A stretch of DNA of 64,000 bases from Paracoccus cavernae (GTDB lineage Bacteria > Pseudomonadota > Alphaproteobacteria > Rhodobacterales > Rhodobacteraceae), in the NCBI GenBank assembly GCA_030410095.1, contig JAUFRC010000003.1, forward strand, positions 186,001-250,000, written 5' to 3'. The notes under the pieces were generated by a model that saw only the letters and a list, made by a program, of their open reading frames with translations, was not told the DNA's origin and did not search any database. Both the position numbers and the translations under genes were made by a program. Below are positions 1-10,980 of this stretch, one piece after another. Positions within the stretch are counted from its first letter, which is position 1; each line of letters opens with the position of its first letter.

Positions 1-119
1 TCGGGGTTGATGTCTAGCAAGACGGCCTTGCCGCCGCCCTCGACCACCATTTTCGCCACGGCATTGCCGAGGCCGGAACCCGCGCCGGTAATCAGGAAAA
101 CACGGTTTTCGATCTGCAT
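1..119 (-). CDS. Short-chain dehydrogenase/reductase, N-terminal 39 residues only
   Basis: The reading frame opens at an ATG (117-119, reverse strand) behind a clear AAGGAG and runs off the left edge. The visible residues contain the Rossmann fold glycine motif TGAGSGLG and an acidic residue after the second beta strand (LLDINP), which favours NAD over NADP. This is the classical SDR type, and the first residues resemble type II 3-hydroxyacyl-CoA dehydrogenases. It lies 10 bp after an acyl-CoA synthetase gene on the same strand, so a role in fatty-acid or acyl-CoA breakdown is likely but inferred from context. Confidence 0.8.
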   Translation of the reverse strand, partial: MQIENRVFLITGAGSGLGNAVAKMVVEGGGKAVLLDINP

Positions 120-129
120 GGTTTTCTCC

Positions 130-1813
130 TTAGGCAGCAGGCGTGGCGGCGGCTTCCAGCTTTTCGATCTCGGCTTTGCGCAGCAGGAAGCGCTGGATCT
201 TGCCGCTCGGGGTCTTGGGCAATTCTGTCACGAAATCGACCGCGCGGGGATAGGCATGGGCGGAAAGCTGTTTGCGCACATGCTGGCGCAGCTCTTCGGC
301 CAGCGCCTCCGAGGGGTGGCGTCGGGGGCAAGGATGACGAAGGCCTTCACGATCTCGGTGCGCTCGGGGTCGCGGACGCCGATCACGGCGGCCTCGGTCA
401 CGGCGGGATGTTCGATCAGCGCGCTTTCGACGTCGAAAGGCCCGATCCGGTAGCCCGATGAGGTGATCAGATCATCCGAGCGTCCGATAAAGCTGATGCG
501 CCCGTCGGGTTCCAGCTCGACACTGTCGCCGGTGCGGTAATAGCCTCCGGCAATCGCGGGCGTATCCTTGCGGTAATAGCCCGTGAACCACAAAAGCGGC
601 GAGGCTTCGATATCGACCGCCAATACGCCGGGCTGGTTCGGCCCCAGCTCGCGGCCTTCGGCGTCCAGAACCGCGACGCGGTAGCCGGGCATGGCGAAAC
701 CGGCGGAACCGGGGTGGACCGGATGGCTCAGGCCGTGGTGGTTGTTCACGACCATCCCCGTTTCGGTCTGGCCGTAATGGTCAAAGATCGGCGCGCCGAG
801 ATGGGCGTCGAACCAGCGGATGACCTCGGGGTTGAGCGGCTCTCCCGCGCTGGAGACCGCGCGCAGGCGGCCCTTGACGGCAGCGGCCGCCTCGGGGCCT
901 GCGGCCATGAGCAGGCGGAAGGCGGTGGGCGAGCCGGCAAGGTTCGTCACGCCGAGGCGGGTGATCAGCTCGTAAGTGCTTTCGGCGGTGAAACTGCCCT
1001 CGTACAGCGTTGTGGCGATGCCCAAAAGCAGCGGGCCGGTGATCGCGTAGTAAAGCCCATAGGCCCAGCCCGGATCGGCGATGTTCCAGAACACGTCGCC
1101 GGTCCGAAGCCCGACCGCCTCGCGCATATAGGCCTCGAAGGCGAGCATGGCGCGCAACGGAACCGGCACGCCCTTGGGCAGGCCCGTCGTGCCCGAGGTC
1201 GACATCATCATGAAGAGATCGTCGGCCCTGCGCATGACCGGCGCGAAATCGGCCGAGGAGGCGGCCAAAGCGGCGGCCAGATCCAGATCGCCCGCAGGCA
1301 AAGCCTCGCCCGCTTTCAGGACGGTTGCGACGGGGGCGCATCGGGGATCTCGGCGATTTTGGCGCGGTTGGCGGGATTGGTGACGACCAGTTTCGCGCCG
1401 CTGGTGTGAAAGCGGTGCTCGATCGCCTTGGGGCCGAAAGCGGTGAATAGCGGCTGATAGACCGCGCCGATCAGCCATGTGCCCAGAATGGTCGCGACCA
1501 GATCGACCCCGCGTGGCAAAAGCCCCGCCACGACATCGCCCGCCTTTATGCCCTGTGCGGTCAGGACATTGGCCATGCGCGCCGAAAGATCGCGCAGCTC
1601 GGCGAACGTATAGTCTCGCCCCGTGCCATCCGCCGCAATCGCCCGCAGCGCCAGCCCGCTCGACCCATCCGCCGCAATATGGCGGTCGACGCATTCGACA
1701 CAGGCGTTCAGCGCCTCGGGACTGCCCGAAAGCCGCGCCATTGCGGCCTCGAGGGTGAAATCCCTGACGGCCTGCTCGTGGCTTGCGGGCTGCGATTGTG
1801 CTGTGGTGCTCAT
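130..1813 (-). CDS. AMP-forming acyl-CoA synthetase (acetyl/medium-chain type), two frameshifts
   Basis: ATP-dependent ligase that activates a carboxylic acid as acyl-AMP and transfers it to CoA. About 561 residues once two frameshifts are corrected. Visible motifs are the P-loop-like STSGTTGLPKG, the adenylate-binding DHYGQTETG, YRTGD, and the C-terminal PKTPSGKIQR with the lysine needed for adenylation. The frame changes near 1330 (a run of five G that should be six) and near 310 (four G that should be five); the family sequence continues uninterrupted in the new frame, so the enzyme is probably intact. It is followed by an SDR gene and divergent from an AraC regulator, as in fatty-acid catabolic operons. 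The chain length of the substrate cannot be read from the sequence. Confidence 0.88.
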
Positions 1814-1948
1814 CCGAAGGCTCCCCTTCTGCTGCTCTTTGGGCCCGCCTCCTCGCGGGTGTGACGGGGAAAGGTTAACGCGGAGTTTCTTGCAAACAAT
1901 GACGCAGCCTGTGCTAATATCTGATCGGTTTTGCAATATGAGGCAGGG

Positions 1949-2935
1949 ATGGAGCGCGCCAATATCAGCCCCGGTTTCGTCGAGGATGCGCTGAATGCCT
2001 TGCGCATCAAGGGGATCGCGACCGCGCCCTATCTGGCGGCGGCGGGACTGCCGCCCGTGGTCGATGCGCCGGTGACGAACGGGCAATATGCGCGGCTGTG
2101 GCTGCTGATCGCCGAAGGGATCAGCGACGAATTCTTCGGCCTTGGTGCGCGTCCGATGCGGCCCGGCGCGTTCCGGCTGATGTGTCAGGCGATGCTTCAT
2201 GCGGGGACGCTCGATCAGGCGCTCAAGCGGGGCTTGAGCTTTCTGGATGTGGTCCTTGATGCGCCGACGGGGCGGCTGCGCCAGCAAGGTGGCGCGGCGG
2301 TGATCGCGCTGTCCGAACCCGAGGGTGCCCCCGCCCGTCCCGCCTTTGCCTATCGCGCCTATTGGCTGATCGTGATGGGGGTGGCCTGCTGGCTGATCGG
2401 GCGCCGCGTCGCGCTGAAGCGGCTTGATTTTGCCTGTCCCGCGCCGGCGGACCGGCTCGATTACCGCCAGTTCTTCGGCGCGCCGGTGCGGTTCGACCAG
2501 CCCGAGACGCTGCTGGTTTTCGACGCCTCTTACTTGGCCCTGCCCTTGGTGCGCAGCGAAACCGCATTGCGCAGCTTCATGCGCGAGGCCCCCGCGAACC
2601 TGCTGGTGCGCTATCGCCACGACCACGATATCGCCGCCGAGGTGCGCGCGCGGCTCGAGAAAGTCGCGCCGCAGGACTGGCCCGATTTCGAGGCGATGGC
2701 GCGGGATCTCGGCCTGTCGCCCGCGACATTGCGGCGCAAATTGCGCGCGGACGGGCAAAGCTTCGGCGCGATCAAGGACGAGCTGCGCTCGGTTCTGGCG
2801 CAACGTCTGCTCAAGGGGCGGCAAAGCGTGGCCGAGGTTGCGGGTGCGCTTGGCTATAGCGAGCCCTCGGCCTTTCACCGCGCCTTTCTGAAATGGACCG
2901 GCCAGAGTCCGGGCGCTTTCCGGCGGTTGGCCTGA
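1949..2935 (+). CDS. AraC-family transcriptional regulator
   Basis: About 328 residues. The first ~200 residues resemble the arabinose-binding-type N-terminal domain found in AraC regulators of the OruR/ArgR-like group; the last ~90 residues carry the two helix-turn-helix motifs, including the segment LGYSEPSAFHRAF(L)KW typical of the AraC signature. I chose the ATG at 1949 because GAGG precedes it at good distance; a TTG 18 bp upstream is also in frame. It is divergent from the acyl-CoA synthetase with a 135 bp shared intergenic region, so it most likely controls that operon. The effector may be an acyl compound, which is inference. Confidence 0.88.
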   Translation: MERANISPGFVEDALNALRIKGIATAPYLAAAGLPPVVDAPVTNGQYARLWLLIAEGISDEFFGLGARPMRPGAFRLMCQAMLHAGTLDQALKRGLSFLDVVLDAPTGRLRQQGGAAVIALSEPEGAPARPAFAYRAYWLIVMGVACWLIGRRVALKRLDFACPAPADRLDYRQFFGAPVRFDQPETLLVFDASYLALPLVRSETALRSFMREAPANLLVRYRHDHDIAAEVRARLEKVAPQDWPDFEAMARDLGLSPATLRRKLRADGQSFGAIKDELRSVLAQRLLKGRQSVAEVAGALGYSEPSAFHRAFLKWTGQSPGAFRRLA

Positions 2936-2947
2936 GGCGGGCGCGGC

Positions 2948-3243
2948 CTAAAGGATCTGGCGCAGAAGCCCTGCCGCGACGATCGCGATGATCACCGTGG
3001 GCAGCATCGGCAGCCGCGCCGCCGCCACCATCGTGATCACCAGCGCGATCAGGTCGGCGGGATGGCCGGTGACGAAATGGGGGCGATGACGCTGATCAGG
3101 ATGCAGCCGGGCGCGGCCTCCATCATCAGTTGCAGGCGCGGGCTGATGGTGCGGTCGCGCAGGAACAGATAGCCCGGGATCCGCGTGGTATAGGTCACGG
3201 CCAGCATGGCGAGGATGGTCAGAACGGTCGAAAGCGGGATCAC
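2948..3243 (-). CDS. azlD: AzlD-like branched-chain amino acid export subunit
   Basis: Small hydrophobic protein, about 98 residues after one frameshift in a run of five G near 3080. Three to four membrane segments are visible, and the segment TRIPGYLFLRD is characteristic of AzlD. It starts at a GTG overlapping the stop codon of azlC (GTGA), which implies translational coupling. In the family, AzlC and AzlD together form an exporter of branched-chain amino acids or their analogues; the substrate here is not evident. Confidence 0.83.
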
Positions 3244-3965
3244 GGCGCGCGGTCCGCCAGCAGCAAGGCCACGCCCAGCCCCGTAAGGGTGCCGACCGGC
3301 ACATACCACGCGCCGGGCAGGTAAAGGACGCTCAATCCCGCGGCAATCAGGCTCGCGATCCAGGGCAGCGCGGCGCGCAGCCCGCTCCACATGCCCGCCA
3401 GCATGACCAGAAAGACAGCCGGAAAAGCCATGTCGAAACCAAAGCGCGTGACATCGCCCAACACCGGCCCGATGGCGGCGCCGATCGCGGTGCAAACGAC
3501 CCAAGTGAGGTAAAGCGGCGCGGCGACGCCCGCGTAATAGCGCAGGCTGATCACGCCGCCCTTGCGCCGCATTTCCTGCATCGCCAGCGCCCAGACCTCG
3601 TCGCACATGAAGAAAAGCGCGGGCAGGACCTGCCGCAGCGGCTTGCCCTTGAAGGCGGGTGCAAGTGCGGCCCCCATCAGGATATGGCGGCTGTTGATCA
3701 GCGTCACCGCCGCGATCAGCAGAAGATGCGGCGGAGAGGACCAGAGCGCGACCGCCGCAAACTCGGAGCCGCCCCCGAAATTGAGGCCGGTCATCAGCGG
3801 AACCTCGACCACGCTCATGCCTTTTTGTGCGGCCTGCGCCCCAGAACCAGCGCGAAGGGCACGAAACCCAGCATGATCGGGACCGCATCCAACAAGCCGC
3901 GCAACGCGGGAGGGCGCGCGGAGGAGGGGCAAGTCCGGCGGGGAAGGGCTGTCGACAGAGGACAT
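3240..3965 (-). CDS. azlC: AzlC-family branched-chain amino acid permease, large subunit
   Basis: About 241 residues with several membrane spans. The segment LLDAVPIMLGFVPFALVLG, the mid-protein NSRHILMG and FMCDEVWAL are AzlC hallmarks. Two compensating errors shift the frame near the N-terminus: an extra C near 3920 and a missing G near 3840. The first ~15 residues are a proline-rich cytoplasmic tail. The start ATG is at 3963-3965; the next gene downstream is azlD with overlapping codons. Likely inner-membrane exporter with AzlD. Confidence 0.85.
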   Translation of the reverse strand: MSSVDSPSPPDLPLLRAPSRVARLVGCGPDHAGFRALRAGSGAQAAQKGMSVVEVPLMTGLNFGGGSEFAAVALWSSPPHLLLIAAVTLINSRHILMGAALAPAFKGKPLRQVLPALFFMCDEVWALAMQEMRRKGGVISLRYYAGVAAPLYLTWVVCTAIGAAIGPVLGDVTRFGFDMAFPAVFLVMLAGMWSGLRAALPWIASLIAAGLSVLYLPGAWYVPVGTLTGLGVALLLADRAP

Positions 3966-4302
3966 GGCACACTCGGCTTTTTTGCCGCTATGCCCGCATT
4001 CGCCCGCAAATGCAATTCCCGCGCCCTTCCGGTATACCAAAGCGTGAACGCAAAAAGCGGTTGCAAGCGGTGGCGGGCGCGGCGGTATCGGGCGCCGCCG
4101 CGCAAGCCCGCCACGGCCCCGCCAAGCCCCGCTCCCGACAGATCCGGCCCTGCCGCCGTCGTCCAAAGCTCCCTCGCGCGCATGATCCGTCGCCGGAGCG
4201 GCTTGCTTTGGCGGGCAAAACTCCCGAGACTGCCGGCAGGCTGGCCAGCCAAGCGCCACGTCTTTTCCCACCGACTGCCTTTTCCGACCAACCCTTTCGA
4301 CC
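3966..4302. other. Divergent intergenic region between azlC and the YhaO-like gene
   Basis: About 337 bp that must hold the promoters of the azlCD operon (leftwards) and the yhaO-like operon (rightwards). I see no convincing protein, RNA gene or strong hairpin; reading frames crossing it have no recognisable content. Confidence 0.5.
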
Positions 4303-5591
4303 ATGCGGCCCGCCTTGACCTTCCGCTTCATCCATACCGCCGATCTCCACCTCGACTCGCCCCTCGTTTCGTTGGCTTTGCGCGACCGCGATCTGGCCGA
4401 GCGTCTGGGCGTCGCGAGCCGTGCGGCGCTGAGCGCGATTGTCGATCTCTGTCTGGCAGAGCAGGTCGATGCGCTGCTGATCGCGGGGGATTTGTGGGAC
4501 GGTTCGCAGGCCTCGGCCAAAACGCCGGGGATGCTCAAGGCGGAGCTGCGCCGCCTCGATGCCGCCGGAATCCGCTGCTTCATCATTCGCGGCAACCATG
4601 ATGCGATCTCCAAAGTCACGCGCGAACTCGACCCGCCGCCCAATACCGTGGTCTTCGGCGCGCGCGCCAAAACCCACCGTTTCGAGGCGGGCGGGCACGA
4701 GATCGCGGTTCATGGCCTCAGCTTTGCCGATCCCCATGCGCCCCAAAGCCTGCTGCCGCTTTATCCGGTGGCGGTCGCGGGGGCCTTCAATATCGGGATG
4801 ATGCATACCAGCCTGAACGGGGCCGAGGGCCACGACATCTATGCGCCCTGTTCGCTGGCCGAGCTCGACGCTTTTTCCTATGATTATTGGGCGCTCGGCC
4901 ATATCCACCGCCGCGCCGAATATCACGGCCGCGCCGCCGTGGTGATGGCGGGCATCCCGCAGGGCCGCGACATCGGCGAGGCGGGGCCGGCCAGCGTCAC
5001 GATGGGCACGCTGTCGGATGCGGGGTTCTGACGCTCAGCCAGCATAGCGTTGCGAGCCTGCGCTTCGAGCGGCTGGAGGTCGATGTGACCGCTGCCGAGG
5101 ACTGGCCCGGATTGTTGCAGCTGCTCGAACGCGCCTTGGGGGCCGCCGCCCGCGCCCCGCGCCCCGAAGAGCATCTGGTCCTGCGCCCGCGCCTGACGGG
5201 CGCCAGCGCTCTGGCATGGCGCATCGCCCGCGATCTCGGGCGGCTGGCGCAAGAGGCCGAAAGCCTTGCCTCCGGCCATGCCGGCCTCTGGATCGACAAG
5301 CTTGAAAATGCGACCCATGCGCCGGACGGCGCGGGCGCGGAGCATCTGCCCGACGAGCTGTCGCGCATCGTGCTCGAGGATCTGCCGCAGGATGCGGGGC
5401 TTTTGGCCGCGCTCGATCAGGCGATGGCAGAGCTGCAACGAGATCTGCCTGCCGATCTGGCGGGGATGTTCGGCGATGACGAGGGCGCTGCAGCCCGCGC
5501 CCGCGCCACGCTTTTGTCCGAAGGCAGCGCCGCGCTTTTGTCGCGGCTGACCCTCGGCAACACCGCATCCGGCAGCGGCGAGGAGGCGTGA
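4303..5591 (+). CDS. YhaO-like DNA repair metallophosphoesterase (SbcD type)
   Basis: About 429 residues after one frameshift near 5025 (GGGG that should be GGGGG). Calcineurin-like phosphoesterase motifs are all present: HTADLHLDSP, AGDLWDG, RGNHD and GHIHR, supplying the two-metal active site. This domain fills the first ~240 residues; the C-terminal ~180 residues form the usual helical tail of YhaO proteins. Such proteins act as exonucleases with an SMC-like ATPase partner, and the next gene overlaps by one base and encodes that partner. The ATG at 4303 has a weak ribosome site; a TTG at 4315 would give the more usual N-terminus and cannot be excluded. Confidence 0.87.
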
Positions 5592-8500
5592 TGCGGCTCG
5601 AACGGCTCGATCTGACGCGCTACGGCCGCTTTACCGATGCGGCGCTGGACTTTCCCGCGCCTCAGGCCGGCGCCCCGATTTCCACATCATCTACGGACCG
5701 AACGAGGCCGGAAAATCGACGCTCTTTTCGGCATGGCTCGACTTTCTATTCGGGATTCCGGCGCGTACGCCCTATGATTTCCTGCACAAGGGGCCGACGA
5801 TGCGGATCGGGGCGCGCATCACCCATGCGGGCGGCACGCTCGATCTGGTGCGGCTCAAGAAAAACAGCGCGAGCCTTGGCGATCCGCATGGCGCGCCGGT
5901 GCCCGAAACCAGCCTTCAGGCGCTTTTGGGCGGCTCGCGCGACAGTTACGGCGCGATGTTCTCGCTCGACGACGAGACGATCGAGCGCGGCGGCGAAAGC
6001 ATTCTCGCGAGCAAGGGCGATCTGGGCGAGATGCTGTTTTCCGCCAGCGCCGGCCTGTCGGGCTTGGGACCGCAGCTTGACGGCCTGCGCGGGGCGCTCG
6101 ACGAATTCCACAAGCCGGGCGGGCGCAAGGGCATGCTGCGCGAGACCCGCGCGGCGATCACCGATCTCGACCGCCGCCGCCGCGAGCTGGACACTTCGGC
6201 CGCGGCTTTTCGCCGCCTGAGTGCCGAGGTCAATGCCGCCGAGACGCAATGGCGCGAGGCCCGCGCCGGCGAGGCCGCGCTGGATGCGGCGCTTCGCCAG
6301 CGGCGCGATCTGCTGGCGGCGGCCCCTTGCGCCAGCGCCTCGCCGATCTGCGCGCCAAATGGCAGCCCTTCGCCGCGCTGCCCCCGCGACCGAGGCCGAT
6401 CAGGCCCGCTTCCGCGCGCTCGAGGACCAGCGCATCGCTTTGGATACGCGGATCGCCGACCGTGCCCCGCGACTGGCCGAAGCCGATGCCCGTCTTGCGC
6501 AGCTCGCGCCCGATCCCGTGCTGGACGAAGCCCGCGCCGCGATTGCCGCCGCCGAAGCTTTGCGCCCCGAACACGAGGCCGCGCTCAAGGATCTGCCGCG
6601 CCGCCGCGCCGAGCGCGACGAGGAGGGCGACAATCTGCGCCTCGCCCTTGCGCGGCTCGACCAAAGCGGCGCGGATCCTGCCGCGCTGATCCTCGATGTG
6701 GCGCGGCTGTCGCAGCTTCGCGGGCTTTTGACGCGGTTCTCCGGCCTCGAGGCCGAAGCCGCCCGCGCGGGGCTCGAGGCCGAACGCGCCGCCTCGCGCC
6801 TGCGTCTGGCCGAGACCGAGGCGCAAGCCTCCGGCGCGCCGGAAGATGGGGCGGTGCTCCACCAGCTGATCGCGACGCTGCGCGGGCGTGAGCTCGCGGA
6901 CGGATTGGCGCGCGCCCGGACTTTGCGCGAAATGACCCGCGCCGAGCTCGCGACCGCAATGCGCGGCCTTTTGCCTTGGCGCGGCACGCCCGAGGATCTG
7001 GCGGCACTTCCCGTGCCCGCCGACTGGCAATGGGTGGCACTCGAGGCGCGGGCAGAGACCACGCGTCAGGCCGAAGCCGATGCCCGCCGCGCGCGTGACT
7101 CCAGTTTCGAGGCCCGCGATCTGGCGCGGCAGGAGGCCGCTTTGCGTGATGCGCGCGGTCAGGCGCAGAGCCTGCATCTGGCGGCTGCGACCGATGCGCG
7201 GGCGCGGCGCGAGGCGCTGTGGTCGGATCACCGCGCGGCGCTCGATCCGGCTTCGGCGCAGGCTTTCGAAGCGGCCCTGCGCGAGGACGACCGCCTCTCG
7301 GCGCTTTTCGCGCAGGCCCTCGCCGAAGAGGAGCGGCGCGGTGCGGCCGATGCCGCCCTGACCCGCGCCGAGGCCAATGCCGCGCGCGACGAGGGGCTGT
7401 GGCAGGGTGCCGATGCGGCCCGCCGCGCCCATCTCGACGAGGTGGCGGCGCTCGCCTCCGCCCTTGCGCTCGACGCGCCCGATCTGGCCGCTTTGGGCCA
7501 ATGGATCGAGCGGCGCGACGAGGCCCTGCGCCGGATCGCGGCGCAAGATCAGGCCGAAGCGGCGGTGCTTCAGGCCGAAGCGGCGCGTGACGGTGCGGCC
7601 CGCGCTTTGGCGCAGGCTTTGGGGCGCGAAGGCGGGGACGGCGCCGGTTTCGATCTGCTGTGGTCCGAGGCTCTGGCGCGCGATGCCGCTGCCGAAAAGC
7701 ATCTGGCCGAGCGCCGCAGGCTGGCTGAAATGCGTTCCGATCTCGCCGGTCGCGACGAGGATCTGGCCCGCGCCTCGGCAGCGCTTGCGGATTGGCGCGC
7801 GGCTTGGGATCAGGCGGCGGCGGGCAGCCTTCTGGCCGGTCGCGCACTTGATCCGGCGGCCGTCGGCGCGCTTCTCGACGGGTTGGAGGCCTTGGGCAAA
7901 AGCGCGCTCGCCCATGGCTCGCTCGCCGACCGCATCGTCAAGATGGAGGCCAATAGCGCCGCGTTCCAGAGGGCCGCCGCCGCTGTCCTGACCATGCTCT
8001 CCTGCCCGAAGCTACGGCTTGGGCCGATGTTCTGGCGCGGCTCGGAGAGGCCGAAAGCCGCGACCGCCAGCGCCGCGAGTTGCAGGCAAGTCTTGCGCTC
8101 GAACAGCAATCTTCGGCGCGCGACCAGACGGCGCGTGCCGAAAACAGCGCGGCAATCGCCGCCTTGGCGCGCGAATTCGCCATGCCCGCCCCGAAACCGA
8201 TGCTCCGGCGGGCCGGCTTTCCGAAGCGCTTGCCGCGCATCTGGCGTCCTGTCTCGAAGGGAGCCGTCTTTCCCGCGAAATCGGGGAATTGCAGCGCGAT
8301 CTTGCGGATAAAGCGGCCGCCGTGACCGAAAAGGGCGCGACCGAGGACGGCGCGCCCGCAGGTTCCACCGGCACCGCCGATCCCGCAGCTCTCGCGCAGG
8401 AGGCCGAACGCCTCGCCGCCGATCTCGATCTGGCGCGCCAGCACAGTCAGGAGCGTTTCGCCGCCCTCAGCGAGGCGCGCCGCCAGCGCGATGCGGTCGG

Positions 8501-9053
8501 CGGCGATGATGCCGTGGCGCTGATCGAATCGGAACGTGCCAATCTTCTCAACCTCTTGCGCGAGAAATCGCGCGAGCATCTCGCCGCGCGCTTCGGGCTG
8601 ATCGCGCTCGAACACGGGCTCAGACGCTTTCGCGACAGCCACCGCAGCGCCATGCTCGCCCGCGCCTCCGAGGCCTTCCGCCAGCTCAGCCGCAACCGCT
8701 ATCAGGGGCTTGCGGCCGAGCCCGACGGCAGCAACGAGGTGCTTCTGGCGATCCCGCGCGAAGGCGGTGCGAAACTGGCCGCGCAGCTTTCCAAGGGCAC
8801 GCGGTTCCAGCTCTATCTCGCCCTGCGCATCGCGGGCTATCACGAGCTGGCCGGGACCCGCCCGATGGTGCCCTTCATCGCCGACGACATCATGGAGACC
8901 TTCGACGACGGCCGCGCGACCGAAGCTTTCGCGCTTTTGGGCGCGATGGCGCGGCGCGGGCAGGTGATCTATCTGACCCACCACCGCCATTTGTGCGATT
9001 TGGCGCAGGAGGCCGCACCCGGCGCGCGGATTATCGATTTCGAGACGATCTAG
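5591..9053 (+). CDS. YhaN-like SMC/Rad50-type AAA ATPase, several frameshifts
   Basis: About 1,150 residues. The N-terminus has the ABC-type Walker A GPNEAGKST (about residue 35), followed by ~850 residues of alanine/arginine/glutamate-rich coiled coil, and the C-terminal half-site with FIADDIMETFDD (Walker B and adjacent acid) and the H-loop-like YLTHH. This layout is that of YhaN/SbcC, the partner of the nuclease encoded upstream; the pair is expected to process DNA ends or hairpins. The frame breaks near 5675, 6335, 8025 and 8200, always with continuation in another frame. Start ATG at 5591 overlaps the previous stop and follows AGGAGG. Confidence 0.85.
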
Positions 9054-9315
9054 CGCGGGCGATCGGGGCCAAAGCGCCTCGGGACGATGACCCGCGCGAT
9101 GATTTGCGCGTGATCGGCGGGGCCCGGGCGAAACCGCGCGACAACGCGCGCGTTTCGTGTATCTCTGGCCGCAATCGCCGCGCCCTGCCGCGATCCTCTT
9201 TTGCATGGGGCCCGTATCGGGTGCCGATGCACGGAACGGGACTGCAACGGGGCCGGGCCAAAGCCAGAAGCACCGTTGAAGAATGCCGCAGAACGCCAAA
9301 GACCGGAGAGCCGAC

Positions 9316-10980
9316 ATGCCCAAAACCAGAGCCCTAAACAATTTCTCGGTGCTCTCGCTCTTGGTCGGGTTGTTGCTGGCGGCGGCTTCGCTGACACCCT
9401 CGCTGGTGCCGCGCAGCACAGTCTTTCAGGGCGTGCTGATGGGGGCCTCGGCCGCGCTCGGCTATCTGGTGACGCGGTTCTTCCTCGCGCTTTGGCGCGC
9501 GCTCGAGATCAAGGTGCTGACCGGACGTCCGGCCTCGGTCGCACTCGGGCTTTTGGCGGTTCCGGTGCTGGCGGTTCTGGCCTTTTGCGTGGCTGATGCG
9601 CGCGGCTGGCAAAACACCATCCGCAGCCGCATGGGCCTGCCCGATCTCGAGGCGGTGAGCACGGTCAAGATCCTCGTGATCGCGGTCGGCGTCTTCATCT
9701 TGCTGTTTTTGATCGGATATCTGATCCAGCTTTTGTTTCTGGTGCTGCGTGACCGGCTCGCGCGCTATATTCCCGCCAGTAGCGCCAATGTGCTGGGCCT
9801 GCTGCTTTCGGCCGTGCTGGTGGTGATCGCGACGCGGGACGGCGCGGTGAACTGGTTCCTGCGCGTGGCCGACAGCTCTTATGCCGCGGCCCAGCATTTG
9901 ACCGATCCCAACCGCCCCGCACCCGAGACCGACTGGCAACCGGGCGGGCCGCAATCGCTGATCAGCTGGGATCTGATGGGCAAGCCGGGGCGCGATTTCG
10001 TCATGAGCGGGCCCTCGCGCGCCGATATCGAGGCCTTCTCGGGCCGCCCCGCCAAAGAGCCCCTGCGCATCTATGTCGGCCTCGCGCAGGACACCGATCC
10101 CCAGCGCCGCGCCGAGGTCGCTCTGGCCGAAATGATCCGTGTCGGCGCCTTCGAGCGCAAGGTTCTGGTCGTGGCCAGCCCGACCGGCACCGGCTGGATG
10201 GACCCCGCGAGCTATGATGCGCTCGAATATATGCATCAAGGCGATATCGCGACGGTGGGGGCGCAATATTCCTATCTGCAAAGCCCGCTTGCGCTGATTT
10301 TCGAATATGATTCCGGCCTCGCGCAGGCGACGGCGCTGATGCATGTGGTCTACGAGCATTGGGTGTCGCTGCCGCCCGAGCAGCGCCCGCGCCTTTACAT
10401 GCACGGGATCTCGCTCGGCGCATGGTCGTCGATGTATGCGTTCAACGTCTTCCAGATGATGAACGAGCCGGTCGACGGCGCGCTTTGGGTCGGCCCTCCC
10501 TTCCCCTCGACGCTGTGGAACCAGGCCAATGCCGCGCGCGAGCCGGGCAGCCCCTTCGTTCTGCCCGAGGTCGATGACGGGCAGGTCATCCGCTATGCCA
10601 GCCAATTCGCCAAACCCGAGCGCTCGGGCAAGCCGTGGGGCCGCATCCGCGTGCTGTTCCTGCAATATGCCAGCGACCCCATTGTCTTCTATTCGGCCTC
10701 GGCGCTCTGGCGCGAGCCGGTCTGGATGGGCGAGCCCGCCGCCCCCGATGTCTCGCCATCGCTGTCCTTCACGCCGATCGTGACGCAGTTGCAGCTGACG
10801 ATGGACCTGCTGGCCTCGACCACGCCGCCGCCGGGTTACGGCCATACCTATCACGTCCACGATTACATCGACGCCTGGGTTTCCGTCACCGCGCCCGAAG
10901 GCTGGAGCGCGCAGGACAGCACCCGCCTCAAGGCGATCTGCGGGCAGGAGGGGGCCTTGGGATGCGCAAACGCTACTTGA
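9316..10980 (+). CDS. Membrane-anchored alpha/beta hydrolase of the Abhydrolase_9 family
   Basis: About 554 residues without frameshift. The N-terminal ~190 residues hold four or five hydrophobic segments (for example LLVGLLLAAASLTPSLVP and VFILLFLIGYLIQLLF), matching the membrane domain that precedes this hydrolase family. The soluble C-terminal part has the nucleophile-elbow-like HGISLGAWSS and a late conserved histidine-rich TYHVHDY. The biochemical role of the family is not established to my knowledge. The ATG at 9316 has GGAGAG at good spacing; an ATG at 9283 is in frame but has none. The downstream hydrolase gene overlaps by 19 bp. Confidence 0.82.
   Translation: MPKTRALNNFSVLSLLVGLLLAAASLTPSLVPRSTVFQGVLMGASAALGYLVTRFFLALWRALEIKVLTGRPASVALGLLAVPVLAVLAFCVADARGWQNTIRSRMGLPDLEAVSTVKILVIAVGVFILLFLIGYLIQLLFLVLRDRLARYIPASSANVLGLLLSAVLVVIATRDGAVNWFLRVADSSYAAAQHLTDPNRPAPETDWQPGGPQSLISWDLMGKPGRDFVMSGPSRADIEAFSGRPAKEPLRIYVGLAQDTDPQRRAEVALAEMIRVGAFERKVLVVASPTGTGWMDPASYDALEYMHQGDIATVGAQYSYLQSPLALIFEYDSGLAQATALMHVVYEHWVSLPPEQRPRLYMHGISLGAWSSMYAFNVFQMMNEPVDGALWVGPPFPSTLWNQANAAREPGSPFVLPEVDDGQVIRYASQFAKPERSGKPWGRIRVLFLQYASDPIVFYSASALWREPVWMGEPAAPDVSPSLSFTPIVTQLQLTMDLLASTTPPPGYGHTYHVHDYIDAWVSVTAPEGWSAQDSTRLKAICGQEGALGCANAT

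Noticed and set aside
130..1813. Acyl-CoA synthetase and other split genes as genuine pseudogenes or programmed frameshifts
   Set aside because: Breaks are located in homopolymers, affect most long genes alike, and leave all catalytic motifs intact after adding or removing one base; sequencing error explains this best.
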